Below, in pieces: positions 1 to 17,768 of a DNA stretch of 64,000 nt. The notes below the pieces were generated by a model that made no database searches, was not told the DNA's origin, and was given only the letters and a program-made list of their open reading frames with translations. The translations under genes and the position numbers were made by a program. Numbering within the stretch: the stretch's first letter is position 1; every line of letters begins with the position of its first letter. Source of the DNA: Spongilla lacustris (Eukaryota > Porifera > Demospongiae > Spongillida > Spongillidae); contig OX442418.1 in NCBI GenBank assembly GCA_949361645.1, positions 12,631,279 through 12,695,278 of the forward strand, in the 5' to 3' direction.

Positions 1-1978
1 TCACTAAAAAGACCAAATGTGTCATGATGCAATACTCCTTGATATATAGCCACAGAGATGGGGGTGCAGAGAAACAGAGGAGCGGCCAGCCCCCAGTGGT
101 GGAGACCCATTGTGCAAGATACCCATACAAAGACGTAACCAAAGAAACTGCCAATTATCTGGGCAAAGAAGAGGCCCACATCTCGTCCTGACCACTTGAA
201 GGAATCGGCAAGGGAGCAGCTTTCGTCCAGACACCATGGATCGATGCTATCACGGGTTAACGCAAACCGAAATATGATGTACGAGATAAAAGGGTACAGC
301 ATGATCCGAATGGCTGAATTGATGAAATCTGCGTGTTCAGATGAAATCATATAGACATTTAGCACCTTCTTACAAGGGCCGATAAAGATTAACTTTTAAT
401 TTTCATTTTAATCCCACAAAAAAGCATCTTACCCTAATTGTTGGAGGATCCTGCTATGAAACCCATACAGTCATTATATACATTACTGTAAACTATTGCC
501 TCTGTCATTCTCTGCTAGGACAGCAGGTCAGTACACCTGACACTTAGGATTAAAAAACACTCTCCCCTCTTGGTCCTATAAAAGAGAAGACTGCGGTAAG
601 AATACACTGCCAGAAGGTCAGGTTCTGGATCATGTCATGCAGCATATTTTACTGCACCACATCGGCAATTGATCGCTGCTTTCGTATACATGCATAGGGT
701 GTTTTTGCCATCCCAGGCTTCAATGGGGTACTGAGACATGCCCCTTCCATTTGGGGGTGTGGTGTCTAGGCATCGCAATTACGTGGGCATGCCAATCCTG
801 CCAGAATCATGTCACTGTCTCCAGTGATAGAGTAGAGAAATTTCCATGGCAACTAGAGTGGGGTCACACATGCACCAGAATGCTTGCCATCAAGGGTACA
901 TTACTGACTTTTGTGTGTTGGTTAACTGCATTTAACAACCTTAAACCCTGTATTACCTTGCATGAAAGCGCGTGGGAACATGCTCCATAATTTTGTTTCA
1001 TGTGCTGCTTTGACAGGCACAGTGATAAATGCTTTGAAACAGCCACAGTTAAGGGGAAAGGGGAGGGTGTGAGGGAGTTTGTGTACACATTGAAGCCATA
1101 TACTGTGCAATAATCACTAAAAGAAAGCTGTGAGCCCCTCAAGAAGTGGACCATGGATGGATGGTACTTGCTACATAACTTAGTTTAAACATACATAATG
1201 GGTTAGATATTTGGTAACTTCCAATAACTAAAGGATAACATAAAGGGCATATATTAATACCCCTTGCTGCCCACTTTAATCTGTTTTTTAATTGTTGACT
1301 TACTTGACTTGTATCTTGATCTTTTTTCTTCTGAATCTTGGTCTTGGTTCTTCTGAATCCTATCTGTCGTCTCTGTACCTTATCATCACATAAAGGGCAG
1401 CTATTACCAGTAATGCACACTTTTATTTTTTTAATTGTTGACTTACTTGACTTGTATCTTGATCTTGTTTCTTCTGAATCTTGGTCTTGGTTCTTCTGAA
1501 TCCTATCTGTCATTTCTGTACAATTTATTATCGTGACATCGGTCCCCCTTCTCTGCCACTGGGTACTCCAGACAGCCGAGATGGTGAGGAGGCACAGAGG
1601 AAGTGCTATACTAATAGACAACAGGGCTCCTTTCGTGATCACTCCTATGTACACAGAGGCTGCGAGGATGGGGACTACCTGCAGGAGGAGGGCAGCAATC
1701 CTGGAAATCTTGTTTTCCAGAACTGCATTAAAAACTCTTGAGACTCCTTCCCCACTGGAGTCACAGCATTTTATAGTGTAAAGCTCCACTGCAGCTTGGA
1801 CCATGAATATCCCATTCATGGCAAAAATGGCAGCAGTTGGGGGAAGGTGGGTCAGTACTAGAAAGACCAGGCAGGTCATTGCAACAACTTCAAGAATGGA
1901 ACCAACTACTCCCTGCAAAGTGGGAATGAACTTAGCAATGTATACAAAGAGAGCCTTTTCTATGTACGCCACAAACAA
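1..1978 (-). CDS. Chitin synthase, partial (N-terminal membrane region)
   Basis: Part of a metazoan-type chitin synthase, a multi-pass membrane glycosyltransferase that polymerises UDP-GlcNAc into chitin. Two exons are seen. The upstream one (about 1447-1978) follows an acceptor ending TTTACCAG and encodes several hydrophobic helices, including LEVVAMTCLVFLVL, a loop with AMNGIFMVQAA, then SISIALPLCLLTISAVW. The downstream one (1-328, acceptor AG at 329-330) encodes FISYIIFRFAL and AQIIGSFFGYVFVW followed by APLFLCTPISVAIY. Order and spacing match the N-terminal transmembrane block of animal chitin synthases, where similar MNG/TN and SQ-ISSY...FACK segments occur. The catalytic domain (EDD, QRRRW) would lie beyond position 1 and is not in the window. 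The 3' end of the upstream exon is uncertain because a perfect GTAAGT donor occurs twice (1446 and 1303) in a tandem duplication. The family call rests on recalled similarity. Confidence 0.65.
1292..1515. repeat. Tandem duplication of about 143 bp at chitin synthase donor
   Basis: Two copies of a segment containing TTGACTTACTTGACTTGTAT and TTCTTCTGAATCTTGGTCTT lie at about 1295-1367 and 1438-1510. Each carries on the minus strand the donor-like TCAA|GTAAGT (junctions at 1447/1446 and 1304/1303), so the duplication copies a candidate 5' splice site. The period is not a multiple of three, so using the second donor would change frame. Confidence 0.7.
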
Positions 1979-2022
1979 CTGGTAAAGGAATGATGGGAAC
2001 TATTTAGAATGGATTTATTATA

Positions 2023-2568
2023 CAGGGTGTTTCTCAATCAAGGAAAATTGTTTATAAAATTAACCAAAAACAGTTAAATTGTTGCCAAATACTCTAATAA
2101 TGTGGGCTTAAATGTTGATGTAAACAAACTAAATATTTAATTAACTAAAATCAAAGAAATTAACATTAATGAAAACATTCCCAATAACTCCCAATTAAAA
2201 ACATACCATTTTAGAGGCATCCAAAAGCTCCAACTTTCCTTGAATTTTAATAATATCAACTTTGGCCGAATTTATAAATAAATTCAAACCACTAAATCAA
2301 GATACAATGGCCCCTAAATCAATTACATTGCAAAACTACAATAACAACCAAGATTTCAATTTTGAATAACTTCTAAACGGAAGTAGTTAATTAAATAGTT
2401 TGCAGCTTTTAACCAACCACCCACTCACACTTATTAGCATTAATGGAAATGAATATGATTAAAGATTACATTAATTTTATTTCACAAGCATGCTGTTAGA
2501 ACTTTTAACAACAATTATCTGCTTGTGGTTAATTTATAAACAATTTTCCTTGATTGAGAAACACCCTG
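2023..2568. mobile_element. Mariner/Tc1-like MITE with long TIRs and TA target duplication
   Basis: The ends are inverted repeats of about 45 bp: CAGGGTGTTTCTCAATCAAG at the left, with its reverse complement at the right, continuing through AAAATTGTTTATAAA. TA dinucleotides flank both ends (2021-2022 and 2569-2570), the target-site signature of Tc1/mariner transposition. The AT-rich interior of about 450 bp has no transposase-sized reading frame, so this is a non-autonomous copy. It sits 45 bp upstream of the chitin synthase acceptor, inside the preceding intron. Confidence 0.85.
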
Positions 2569-2624
2569 TATTTATGCTACAGCCCAAATATAGGTATGTT
2601 AGCATCTATATGTATATCAGTACC

Positions 2625-2860
2625 AAGGGCGTAGACAGGTTTTTAAACCGGGGGGGGGGGGGGGGGGGCTAAGTTATTAACCATTAATCAGATGAACCTA
2701 CTTTGAGCAGGGGTACCTTTGCCAGGGGCGGATACAGGAATTTTTTAAGGGGGGGGGCACGGTTAAAAAAAGTTATCAAAAAGTGGGCCGGGATCCCCAG
2801 AAGGGGGTGGGTGCGGGAGGGGGATATGCCCCCTCCCGCGCGAAGCGCGGAAGCTTTTGA
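2625..2860. repeat. Poly-G dispersed repeat with GGGGCGGATACAGGAATTTT head
   Basis: Contains a G run at about 2651-2669, then GGGGCGGATACAGGAATTTT followed by another G run. The same head is found in reverse complement at about 44722-44750 (TCTGTATCCGCCCCTGAG) and a related one at 53612-53665 (GGCGGAGCCAGGATTTTATT plus G run). It looks like a multi-copy short element; the class is unknown. Confidence 0.5.
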
Positions 2861-2899
2861 TACTATCTAAGTATTAAAGCATTAAAACAATGCTAGTTT

Positions 2900-3239
2900 T
2901 AGTGCTTTATTTATATGTACAATTAAAAATTGCACTACAAGAAAAGTATTTGCACCGTGCGGTTAGATGAGCAAATAGTTTCGGGCCTAAAATTGTTGCG
3001 AAAAATGCTGCCATGTGCGTCGGACCTATCCCACATTGTGCATCATAGCCATAATGTTTCATTTGAGAGTCATAAATAGCAAAAATAGGGATACTCACTT
3101 TCCGATATAAGGCGCCGGCCCCGCAGCAAAAAATGTAAGAAAATCATCATATGAAAATCAACGATTGTATGTGCATGCAGGCTGCATGTAATCAGTCTGT
3201 ATCAGTATGTATATATGTGTGTCAGATCACTTGTAAAAT
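2900..3239. other. No recognisable feature before the gap
   Basis: About 340 bases of unique-looking AT-rich sequence between the poly-G element and the assembly gap. I see no convincing exon, RNA gene or repeat here. Confidence 0.5.
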
Positions 3240-3439
3240 NNNNNNNNNNNNNNNNNNNNNNNNNNNNNNNNNNNNNNNNNNNNNNNNNNNNNNNNNNNNN
3301 NNNNNNNNNNNNNNNNNNNNNNNNNNNNNNNNNNNNNNNNNNNNNNNNNNNNNNNNNNNNNNNNNNNNNNNNNNNNNNNNNNNNNNNNNNNNNNNNNNNN
3401 NNNNNNNNNNNNNNNNNNNNNNNNNNNNNNNNNNNNNNN
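3240..3439. other. Assembly gap, 200 N
   Basis: Exactly 200 N. The identical length of the gap at 39674-39873 shows these are fixed-size placeholders; true gap length is unknown. Confidence 0.98.
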
Positions 3440-3596
3440 CCCCCCGTTCTCAGAAGAACACCCCAGCCAGCCACAACAGAGTGGCCTCAAAGCTACCACA
3501 GTGGGAAATCAAATTTTTAATGCAAAATGTATTTGCAAGTTGGCAAACTCCACAGGAAGCCTGAAAATGTACTGCACACAAACACACTACTACATC

Positions 3597-3765
3597 TAGG
3601 GCCTTATGCATCTATGTGGGGCCTAGGCATCTTTGTGGGGCCCTAGGCATCTTTGTGGGGCCCTAGGCATCTTTGTGGGGCCTAGGCATCTTTGTGGGGC
3701 CCTAGGCATCTTTGTGGGGCCCTAGGCATCTTTGTGGGGCCCTAGGCATCTTTGTGGGGCCCTGT
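3597..3765. repeat. 20-bp minisatellite, about 8 copies
   Basis: Unit GGGGCCCTAGGCATCTTTGT, with 19-20 bp variants, in the region downstream of the TEX10 stop codon. The remaining sequence 3440-4083 shows no exon. Confidence 0.9.
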
Positions 3766-4083
3766 GTTGTCACTTATTAAACATGTTAATACCAATAACC
3801 AGTAACTTTGTCCACGTATAATGTGCGTGTGTTATCCTGTATTGTCAGTTAATTAACTATTTTAATTAAAAAACATGGCATGTATTGTATGTAATTATAC
3901 ACAACATGTATTATACACAGCATGAACATGTCAAATGGATGCAGATCAATAGGACTGTACATACACCATACACATCTCCCAAAAGCATGCAGCCCCCCTT
4001 TATGCACTATTAATGCTGTGTTGTCTACTAAAATTACTTCTTCATCTCCAATGATTACGTGGCAAATCGATTATCCCAACTGG

Positions 4084-7000
4084 TCATGTCAAACCCAAAG
4101 TATCTACCAAACTTACAACTGTAGCCATAACTGCTTCCACAACCTTGCCAGCTTGCTTCCTAAGGACCCCATTCAGTGAAGGATCGTCGAGCACCAGGAC
4201 CAGCGCTAGAACCAATGGCAGTTGCTGGGCACCACCTGCTTGGATACCAAAGCAATGCCAGCTCAAAGACAACTAAATACAGGGGGGCCCATATAGAGGG
4301 GGTCCATACAACTAAATACAGGTGGCCCCATATAGAAGGGGTCCCATACAACTAAATACAGGGGGCCCATATAGAGGGGGTCCATACAACTAAATACAGG
4401 TGGCCCCATATAGAAGGGGTCCATACAACTAAATACAGGGGGCCCATATAGAGGGGGTCCATACAACTAAATACAGGTGGCCCCATATAGAGGGGGGTCC
4501 ATACAACTAAATACAGGTGGGCCCCATATAGAGGGGGTCCATACAACTAAATACAGGTGGGCCCCATATAGAGGGGGGTCCATACAACTAAATACAGGTG
4601 GCCCCCATATAGAAGGGGTCCATACAACTAAATACAGGTGGCCCCATATAGAGGGGGGTCCATACAACTAAATACAGGTGGGCCCCATATAGAGGGGGGT
4701 CCATACAACTAAATACAGGTGGGCCCCATATAGAGGGGGTCCATACAACTAAATACAGGTGGGCCCATATAGAGGGGGTCCATACAACTAAATACAGGTG
4801 GGCCCCATATAGAGGGGGTCCATACAACTAAATACAGGCTGGGGCCCATATAGAGGGGGTCCATACAACTAAATACAGGTGGCCCCATATAGAAGGGGTC
4901 CATACAACTAAATACAGGTGGCCCCATATAGAGGGGGTCCATACAACTAAATACAGGTGGGGCCCCATATAGAGGGGGTCCATACAACTAAATACAGGTG
5001 GGCCCCATATAGAGGGGGTCCATACAACTAAATACAGGGTGGGCCCATATAGAGGGGGGTCCATACAACTAAATACAGGTGGGCCCCATATAGAGGGGGT
5101 CCATACAACTAAATACAGGGGGCCCATATAGAGGGGGGTCCATACAACTAAATACAGGTGGGCCCATATAGAGGGGGTCATTACAACTAAATACAGGTGG
5201 GCCCATATAGAGGGGGTCCATACAACTAAATACAGGGGGCCATATAGAGGGGGTCCATACAACTAAATACAGGTAGGCCCCATATAGAGGGGGTCCATAC
5301 AACTAAATACAGGTGGGCCCATATAGAGGGGGTCCATACAACTAAATACAGGTGGGCCCATATAGAGGGGGTCCATACAACTAAATACAGGTGGGCCCCA
5401 TATAGAGGGGGTCCATACAACTAAATACAGGTAGGCCCCATATAGAGGGGGTCCATACAACTAAATACAGGTGGGCCCATATAGAGGGGGTCCATACAAC
5501 TAAATACAGGTGGGCCCATATAGAGGGGGTCCATACAACTAAATACAGGTGGGCCCATATAGAGGGGGTCCATACAACTAAATACAGGTGGGCCCATATA
5601 GAGGGGGTCCATACAACTAAATACAGGTGGGCCCCATATAGAGGGGGGTCCATACAACTAAATACAGGTGGGCCCATATAGAGGGGGTCCATACAACTAA
5701 ATACAGGTGGGCCCCATATAGAGGGGGTCCATACAACTAAATACAGGTGGGCCCATATAGAGGGGGTCCATACAACTAAATACAGGTGGGCCCATATAGA
5801 GGGGGTCCATACAACTAAATACAGGTGGGCCCCATATAGAGGGGGTCCATACAACTAAATACAGGTGGGCCCATATAGAGGGGGTCCATACAACTAAATA
5901 CAGGTGGGCCCATATAGAGGGGGTCCATACAACTAAATACAGGTGGGCCCATATAGAGGGGGTCCATACAACTAAATACAGGTGGGCCCATATAGAGGGG
6001 GTCCATACAACTAAATACAGGTGGGCCCATATAGAGGGGGTCCATACAACTAAATACAGGTGGGCCCATATAGAGGGGGGTCCATACAACTAGATACAGG
6101 TGGGCCCATATAGAGGGGGTCCATACAACTAAATACAGGTGGGCCCATATAGAGGGGGTCCATACAACTAAATACAGGTGGGCCCATATAGAGGGGGTCC
6201 ATACAACTAAATACAGGGGGCCCATATAGAGGGGGTCCATACAACTAAATACAGGTGGGCCCATATAGAGGGGGTCCATACAACTAAATACAGGGGGCCC
6301 ATATAGAGGGGGTCATTACAACTAAATACAGGGGGTCCATATAGAGGGGGTCCATACAACTAAATACAGGGGGCCCATATAGAGGGGGTCATTACAACTA
6401 AATACAGGTGGGCCCATATAGAAGGGGTCCATACAACTAAATACAGGTGGGCCCATATAGAGGGGGTCCATACAACTAAATACAGGTGGGCCCATATAGA
6501 GGGGGTCCATACAACTAAATACAGGTGGGCCCATATAGAGGGGGTCCATACAACTAAATACAGGTGGGCCCCATATAGAGGGGGTCCATACAACTAAATA
6601 CAGGTGGGCCCATATAGAGGGGGGTCCATACAACTAAATACAGGTGGGCCCATATAGAGGGGGTCCATACAACTAAATACAGGTGGGCCCATATAGAGGG
6701 GGTCCATACAACTAAATACAGGTGGGCCCATATAGAGGGGGTCCATACAACTAAATACAGGTGGGCCCATATAGAGGGGGGGTCCATACAACTAAATACA
6801 GGTGGGCCCATATAGAGGGGGTCCATACAACTAAATACAGGTGGGCCCATATAGAGGGGGGGTCCATACAACTAAATACAGGTCGGCCCATATAGAGGGG
6901 GTCCATACAACTATATACAGGGGGTCCATACAAATAAATACAGGTATACAAGGGGTCCATACAGGGGGTCCATGTAACTAGGGGTCCGTACCGGCAACTT

Positions 7001-7762
7001 GAATGACGTGCTTGAAACATTGCATGAGTGGTTTCACAACAGGCTCGCAGTTGCAGAGGAACTGCTGAGTCACCTTCAAGCCTTCGGCAGCCAAGGGATG
7101 GTCTGCTTCGAGCGGAGATGAAACTGCTGACGCTACAATGATAGCGCAGCAAAGCTTGGCAAGGGATGCTATCAGTGAGTCCGGAATCGCTTCTCCACTT
7201 GATGCGAAACTGTACAGATCATGGAAAGAAGGATTGGCAGAATGGAGGTCCATGAAAAAGGGATCACTGAAAACATGAACATTTCAATGTGCATGTGATC
7301 AAACTAAGCTAACACATTTCAAGCTGCTTTGAGGGGAAGTGGGGGGAAGTGAGGGGAAGGGGGAAAGTGCAATGTAGAATTTGAAACTTTTGGTTCAATA
7401 AACAAGCTGAATTATCTTCTTTCTTTTTTTTTTTTTAAATTTTTTATAGCATTTATTTGACATCAATTGTGATACAATTGCACTATAAATTGTATCCCTC
7501 CCATCTATATTCAGTTGTCCCTTTTCCTGAAATTCTAATAAATGCTCACCAAGTGCAAAGAGTCATAACGCTAACAGCAGCATCATATGGTAGTCCCCGG
7601 TGATTCCCTGGACACTTAAGAGCAGGTTAAACCAGATGTCACCCCTAGCAAGGAGCACCCTACCATTAATTCAATCAACCCTGTTTGCATCAGTGTCAAA
7701 ACCTGATCAGAGAACGATGTGGCTAAGAGACATCCACATGCACACTGCAAAAAAAAAGAGAA

Positions 7763-7817
<55 letters not shown>

Positions 7818-8227
7818 TAAGACAAAGATACACACACAGTAGCACATGAACTATATACACACACACACATGAATAATAACTGCCTTCGCAATACACAAGT
7901 GCAACACGTTAGGGAGATTTCAAGTAACATGTGAAGTGACAACAATGAGAGCTCTAGATCACAGTTACTAAGTTGTAAGGGTTTGGTTTGGTGCTGACAT
8001 CCAACTTTGACCGTTTGTGAAACTTACATACATACAAGTAATAAAAATATATACGATCAGAGCTAACTCCAGGGTCATTCTTTCTAGACAATGTGTTATG
8101 TGTCCTGCTGCTACGACTGTATTATTGTAATATTATAGTGACAAGAATAATATTACAAACATGAACCGTTCAAACAAGAAACAACAAAAATATTGTAACT
8201 AGAAACCAGAGCATGCTGGGTCCACAC

Positions 8228-8260
<33 letters not shown>

Positions 8261-8714
8261 ACACACATACAGACACACATACACATACACACACAGACAC
8301 ACACACACACACAGACACACACACATACAGACATACATACACATACACACACAGACACACACACACATACAGACACACACACACATACACAGACACACAC
8401 ACATACACACACAACACACATACATACACACATACACACACAACACACATACATACACACACATACATACACACACAGACACACACACACACAGACACAC
8501 ACACACAGACACACACACACACACATACACACACAGACACACACACATACACACAGACACACACATACAGACACACATACACATACACACACAGACACAC
8601 ACACACATACAGACACACACACACATACACAGACACACACACACACACACATACATACACACACACAACACACATACACACATACATACACACACAGACA
8701 CACACACATACACA

Positions 8715-8756
<42 letters not shown>

Positions 8757-11560
8757 GACACACATACACATTATATTTCCACACATACACACACTTTTAG
8801 AATACTCATGTGGTACCAAATATCACAGTCAGCTCCAGGCTTCACCAGCACAGGATCCCTATGTGAGGTGCTAAGCATTATGCCAGGCCACACCAACTAG
8901 TACTCCTACCTTGTTGCCTGGACAGGGAGTGAAGCCAACTGTTCCCGAGAATAACCTGACAGGACAGAGAATACCCTGACAGACGATATCGTTATAGGTG
9001 CCTGTCAAAAAAGCGTTACTCACCCACAATGATGGTCAACATGAAACTGAGGTAAAGTGCAGGGATGGAGCCCAAACTCCTCCCCTCATTCCCTAAACCA
9101 ACCAATCTAATAATAAAAAAAGATAGATCATGATACAACACATACATGTACGTCATAAGTTGGGTGGGATTACAGAGGATTACAGAGGATTACAGAGGAT
9201 TACAAAGTCACGTCCCAACATCTTACGTACTTCAGGTGGACGACTTGGACCAGATAGAGCGCCGTGGGAAGTTCGCACCTGCCTGACAGGATGCAGTGAG
9301 AGAGGGAGGTGAGGTCATCTGCCCCAAGCGCTGGAACGTGCCACAGAAGCTCGACCACCTTCCTCTGTACTAAGACTGGGAGCTGCGATAAAGCACTCTT
9401 CGAATCTAAATGTTTTTAATTTAAAATTAAGTGGAAGGGAAAGATTTTGAAAGATAAGAAGGGCAAGAGTGTGAATGATGCAAACACACCCAGACACCTT
9501 CATCTGCACACACAGGCACCTACGCCTTCCACTCACCAAAGACAAGTCGCAGGTTTTCGTGCATCGCCCCAATGTGAACATCCACACCACAGACGGCTGC
9601 AGAGGCAAGGGTGTCTGCAACAACAGCCATCATTTCGGAACTGGTACTGCCCAAGTGGACAAGCAGGCTTGGTAAGGTCTGCAGCCATGGCAACAGCAAC
9701 TTGGTCATCAATAGAGAGCTTTATTATTTCCCCCAAGGATAATAAACCCTAGTTATTAACAGAGAAGAGACCACCCCCTATAGGAGACACCCACCTTTTT
9801 CTCTGTGCTTTCAATTCGGATGCTAATAGCTTCTCGTAGCAGACTATGAGCAAGTGTTTTGAATTGGACTGGAAACAGGTAGCCTCGTATAGCGAGAGAA
9901 ACCCTGCACAAATCTCCTCTTCCATGTCACCCGACACGCCCCACAGAGAAGCAAGATGCACAAACACCGGAACAATGTCAGCGACGCACTGGACACATGG
10001 TGCCGACAAATGAGATGACCCTGCGATGGCTTCCATATGACCACTAAGGCCCACCAGGAAGGAACACGCAGACTTGAAGAATGAAGGATTGGACCAAGCA
10101 GGTGCACCGTTTAGCAGCAGGAGAAACGTCTTGCAAGCCGTCAGGTTCATGAGCACCCCACGCCCCCCGGGGGGACACAGGAAGGGGAAGTGACCCAACA
10201 GGTGCCTCTCGAGTTCACTGAAAAACGCATCTCCCAATTTCTCAACCAGCTTTGGGCATCCGGGTTGGGCGGTATACGCACACGAGGCACCTTGCTGGTC
10301 GTCAACTGCCGTCGCCACCTCCACGACTAGGCACAGAAGATTGAGTATGGTTTCCATGAGACCCAGCACCAACGGCTTTATGGACGAGCCAGTCACGGAC
10401 AAGCGGGAGGGGTTGCACTCCACCCAACACTCCAACAGGAGGGAGAAGAGATTTTGCAGGAAGTGCCACAGCTCCTCGTGGCTGGAGAAAAACAGGACGC
10501 TTTCACCGCCCAGTGAAAGCCGATCCATTCCAGCGGCGGCCACACTGAGTGTATTGGCAATCCTGATTCCCGAGTTTCTCAGGACGGCGACACACGGAAT
10601 AGGACCAGAGAGATCACACAGCTCAGACTGCACCTCAAGAACCGTCGATCCTGCCGTTTCGAACACCTTCCTCCCCGCTACATCGACGACCGGTGCGGAC
10701 TGCCTACCAAAGCGCGAGTTGCTTTCGACCGCTGGGGCTCTCACTGTGCTTAGCAGAAGCTTAAAGAAGCGGCACAACTGCCCGAACACCTCCGCCCGCG
10801 ACGCCTGGAGGGACAACTTGCTGGCGGGGTTGCTCGCCAGCAGCGACGCAGAACCCGGCACTGCCTGCGATGAAGCCTTCGCGCCTGAAAAGGACCTGTG
10901 GCGGGAGAGGAGCTGGACGAGGTGCGAAAGCAGTTTGGGCGCGTGGACGACGAGAAGGCGAGGGTGGTGCTCGAGGAGGAGCTGAAACGCCTTCATGGCA
11001 TCCATCTGTATCTCGTCGGTAATGTGGGTAAAGGCGCAGCTCAGGTGCGCCACATAAAGGGGAATGAACGGTTGTAGCTGGTCGGAAGAGACGCTCCCAA
11101 ACAGGTGCTTCAGCAGGGAATGCAAGGAACGGCGGACGATGGGTTCCTGGTCCGTGAATGCGACGCAGGTGCCCTCGACCACCTTGCCAAGGTTAGGGAG
11201 GAGAAGGCCAGGGTGGTCCATAAGAAACTCTTCGATGCCGGAAAGCGCGTTTCTTCTTGTCGAAGCATTGTGGTGCGAGAGGTGATTCAACAACGCCTAT
11301 GTAGAGGAGTTTAAATTACACATTCAGTTCAACGCAATTCCATGATACACGCCACGTTACTCCACCTGAAGAGGCAGTTTTCTTCTCGAGGTGGGTTCGT
11401 CCGATTGCTCCAGCTGCGGTAGGATAACCACACTGCGAGATTTGAAACTGGTATCCGTTGCATTATCTGAGACTGCTTTCGCCTTTCCAACTTTCTGCTT
11501 TTTCTTGAGGAAATCCCCAGCCGCCGACTTCTTCTTAGCCTTCAGCTTTGCACGTTTCAT
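4084..11560 (-). CDS. TEX10: TEX10 (IPI1/Rix1-complex) ortholog, multi-exon
   Basis: TEX10 is the animal IPI1 protein. It acts with PELP1 and WDR18 in the nucleolus and nucleoplasm in 60S pre-ribosome maturation. Exons inferred: 11366-11560 (basic Lys-rich start ending RRKLPLQ), 9795-11296 (large exon with the IPI1 helical-repeat domain, starting LLNHLSHHNASTRRNAL and including CAFTHITDEIQMDA), 9537-9718, 9279-9405, probable small exons at about 9024-9046 and 8910-8961 (or to 9001), one or more unresolved exons, about 7550-7614, 6992-7266 and 4084-4235 with the stop at 4084. Phases agree at the junctions I could check (Q|A, R-K-S, F-D, V-A-G-G). The order follows the human protein, including PVLVQRKVVELLW and CDPFFMDLHSANP segments. 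The exon path between 7615 and 8909 is not resolved. The last intron (4236-6991) is a minisatellite. Confidence 0.85.
4266..6975. repeat. 39-bp minisatellite filling the last TEX10 intron
   Basis: About 69 copies of a 38-41 bp unit made of CCATACAACTAAATACAGG followed by TGGGCCCATATAGAGGGGGT. Unit length varies mainly in the G and C runs. It occupies nearly all of the 2756-bp intron. On the minus strand the intron begins GTACGGACCCC and each unit has GTATGGACCCC, so the repeat resembles the 5' splice-site sequence. Peptides such as MYGPPLYG or FSCMDPLY read from it are artefacts. Confidence 0.95.
7766..7813. repeat. (GT)n microsatellite
   Basis: Simple dinucleotide tract inside a TEX10 intron. 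Confidence 0.95.
8229..8777. repeat. Interrupted (CA)n tract with CATA and CAGA variants
   Basis: About 550 bp of CA repeats broken by ATAC and CAGACACA units, in a TEX10 intron. The long His/Thr and Cys/Val peptides it encodes in all frames are not genes. Confidence 0.95.
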
Positions 11561-11811
11561 GTCTAATACAAGCCACGTGTGATGTGTATCCCTTTTTAAT
11601 AATTACCACTTAACTTAATACGTTAATTTTAAGTTTGTTAATTGTCATTATGACCTCATGACAAGTGAATCATCACTTCAACAGGTGATCTCACCAGAGA
11701 CAGAACCACCTTTTCAATATTGAATCATAACAGTACTCTGTATTTGCCTAGCACCATATTGAAGGAGAGGCAAACAAAAAATAGAGAAGAAAAAGCTGCT
11801 GACAGTAATAT

Positions 11812-17690
<5,879 letters not shown>

Positions 17691-17768
17691 TTTGTGTCTG
17701 TATCAAGTCACCCGTGGCAACCAGTTTCCGGTTAACCCGCTAGATTCGAATTTAACGTTATCTAAATC
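17691..17768. promoter_or_regulatory. Divergent promoter region of CFAP221 and TAF6
   Basis: Only 78 bp separate the two start codons (17690 minus, 17769 plus). Core promoter and both 5' UTRs must lie here or overlap the neighbouring coding sequence. I see no clear TATA box. The ciliary gene and the general transcription factor may share initiation elements; this is inference from spacing. Confidence 0.65.

Noticed and set aside
4266..6975. CRISPR-like regular repeat array
   Set aside because: Repeats are head-to-tail with no unique spacers and lie in an animal gene intron.
4160..7152. Many overlapping minus-strand frames reading MYGPPLYG, FSCMDPLY, LVVWTPS
   Set aside because: Artefacts of the 39-bp intronic minisatellite; unit length varies by non-multiples of three and no single frame crosses it.
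8153..8819. Long Cys/Val and His/Thr reading frames of about 200 codons on both strands
   Set aside because: Pure translation of an interrupted CA/GT tract; open in several frames only because the repeat has no stop. The same applies to the tracts near 12130, 16240, 21500, 24570, 30560 and 58050.
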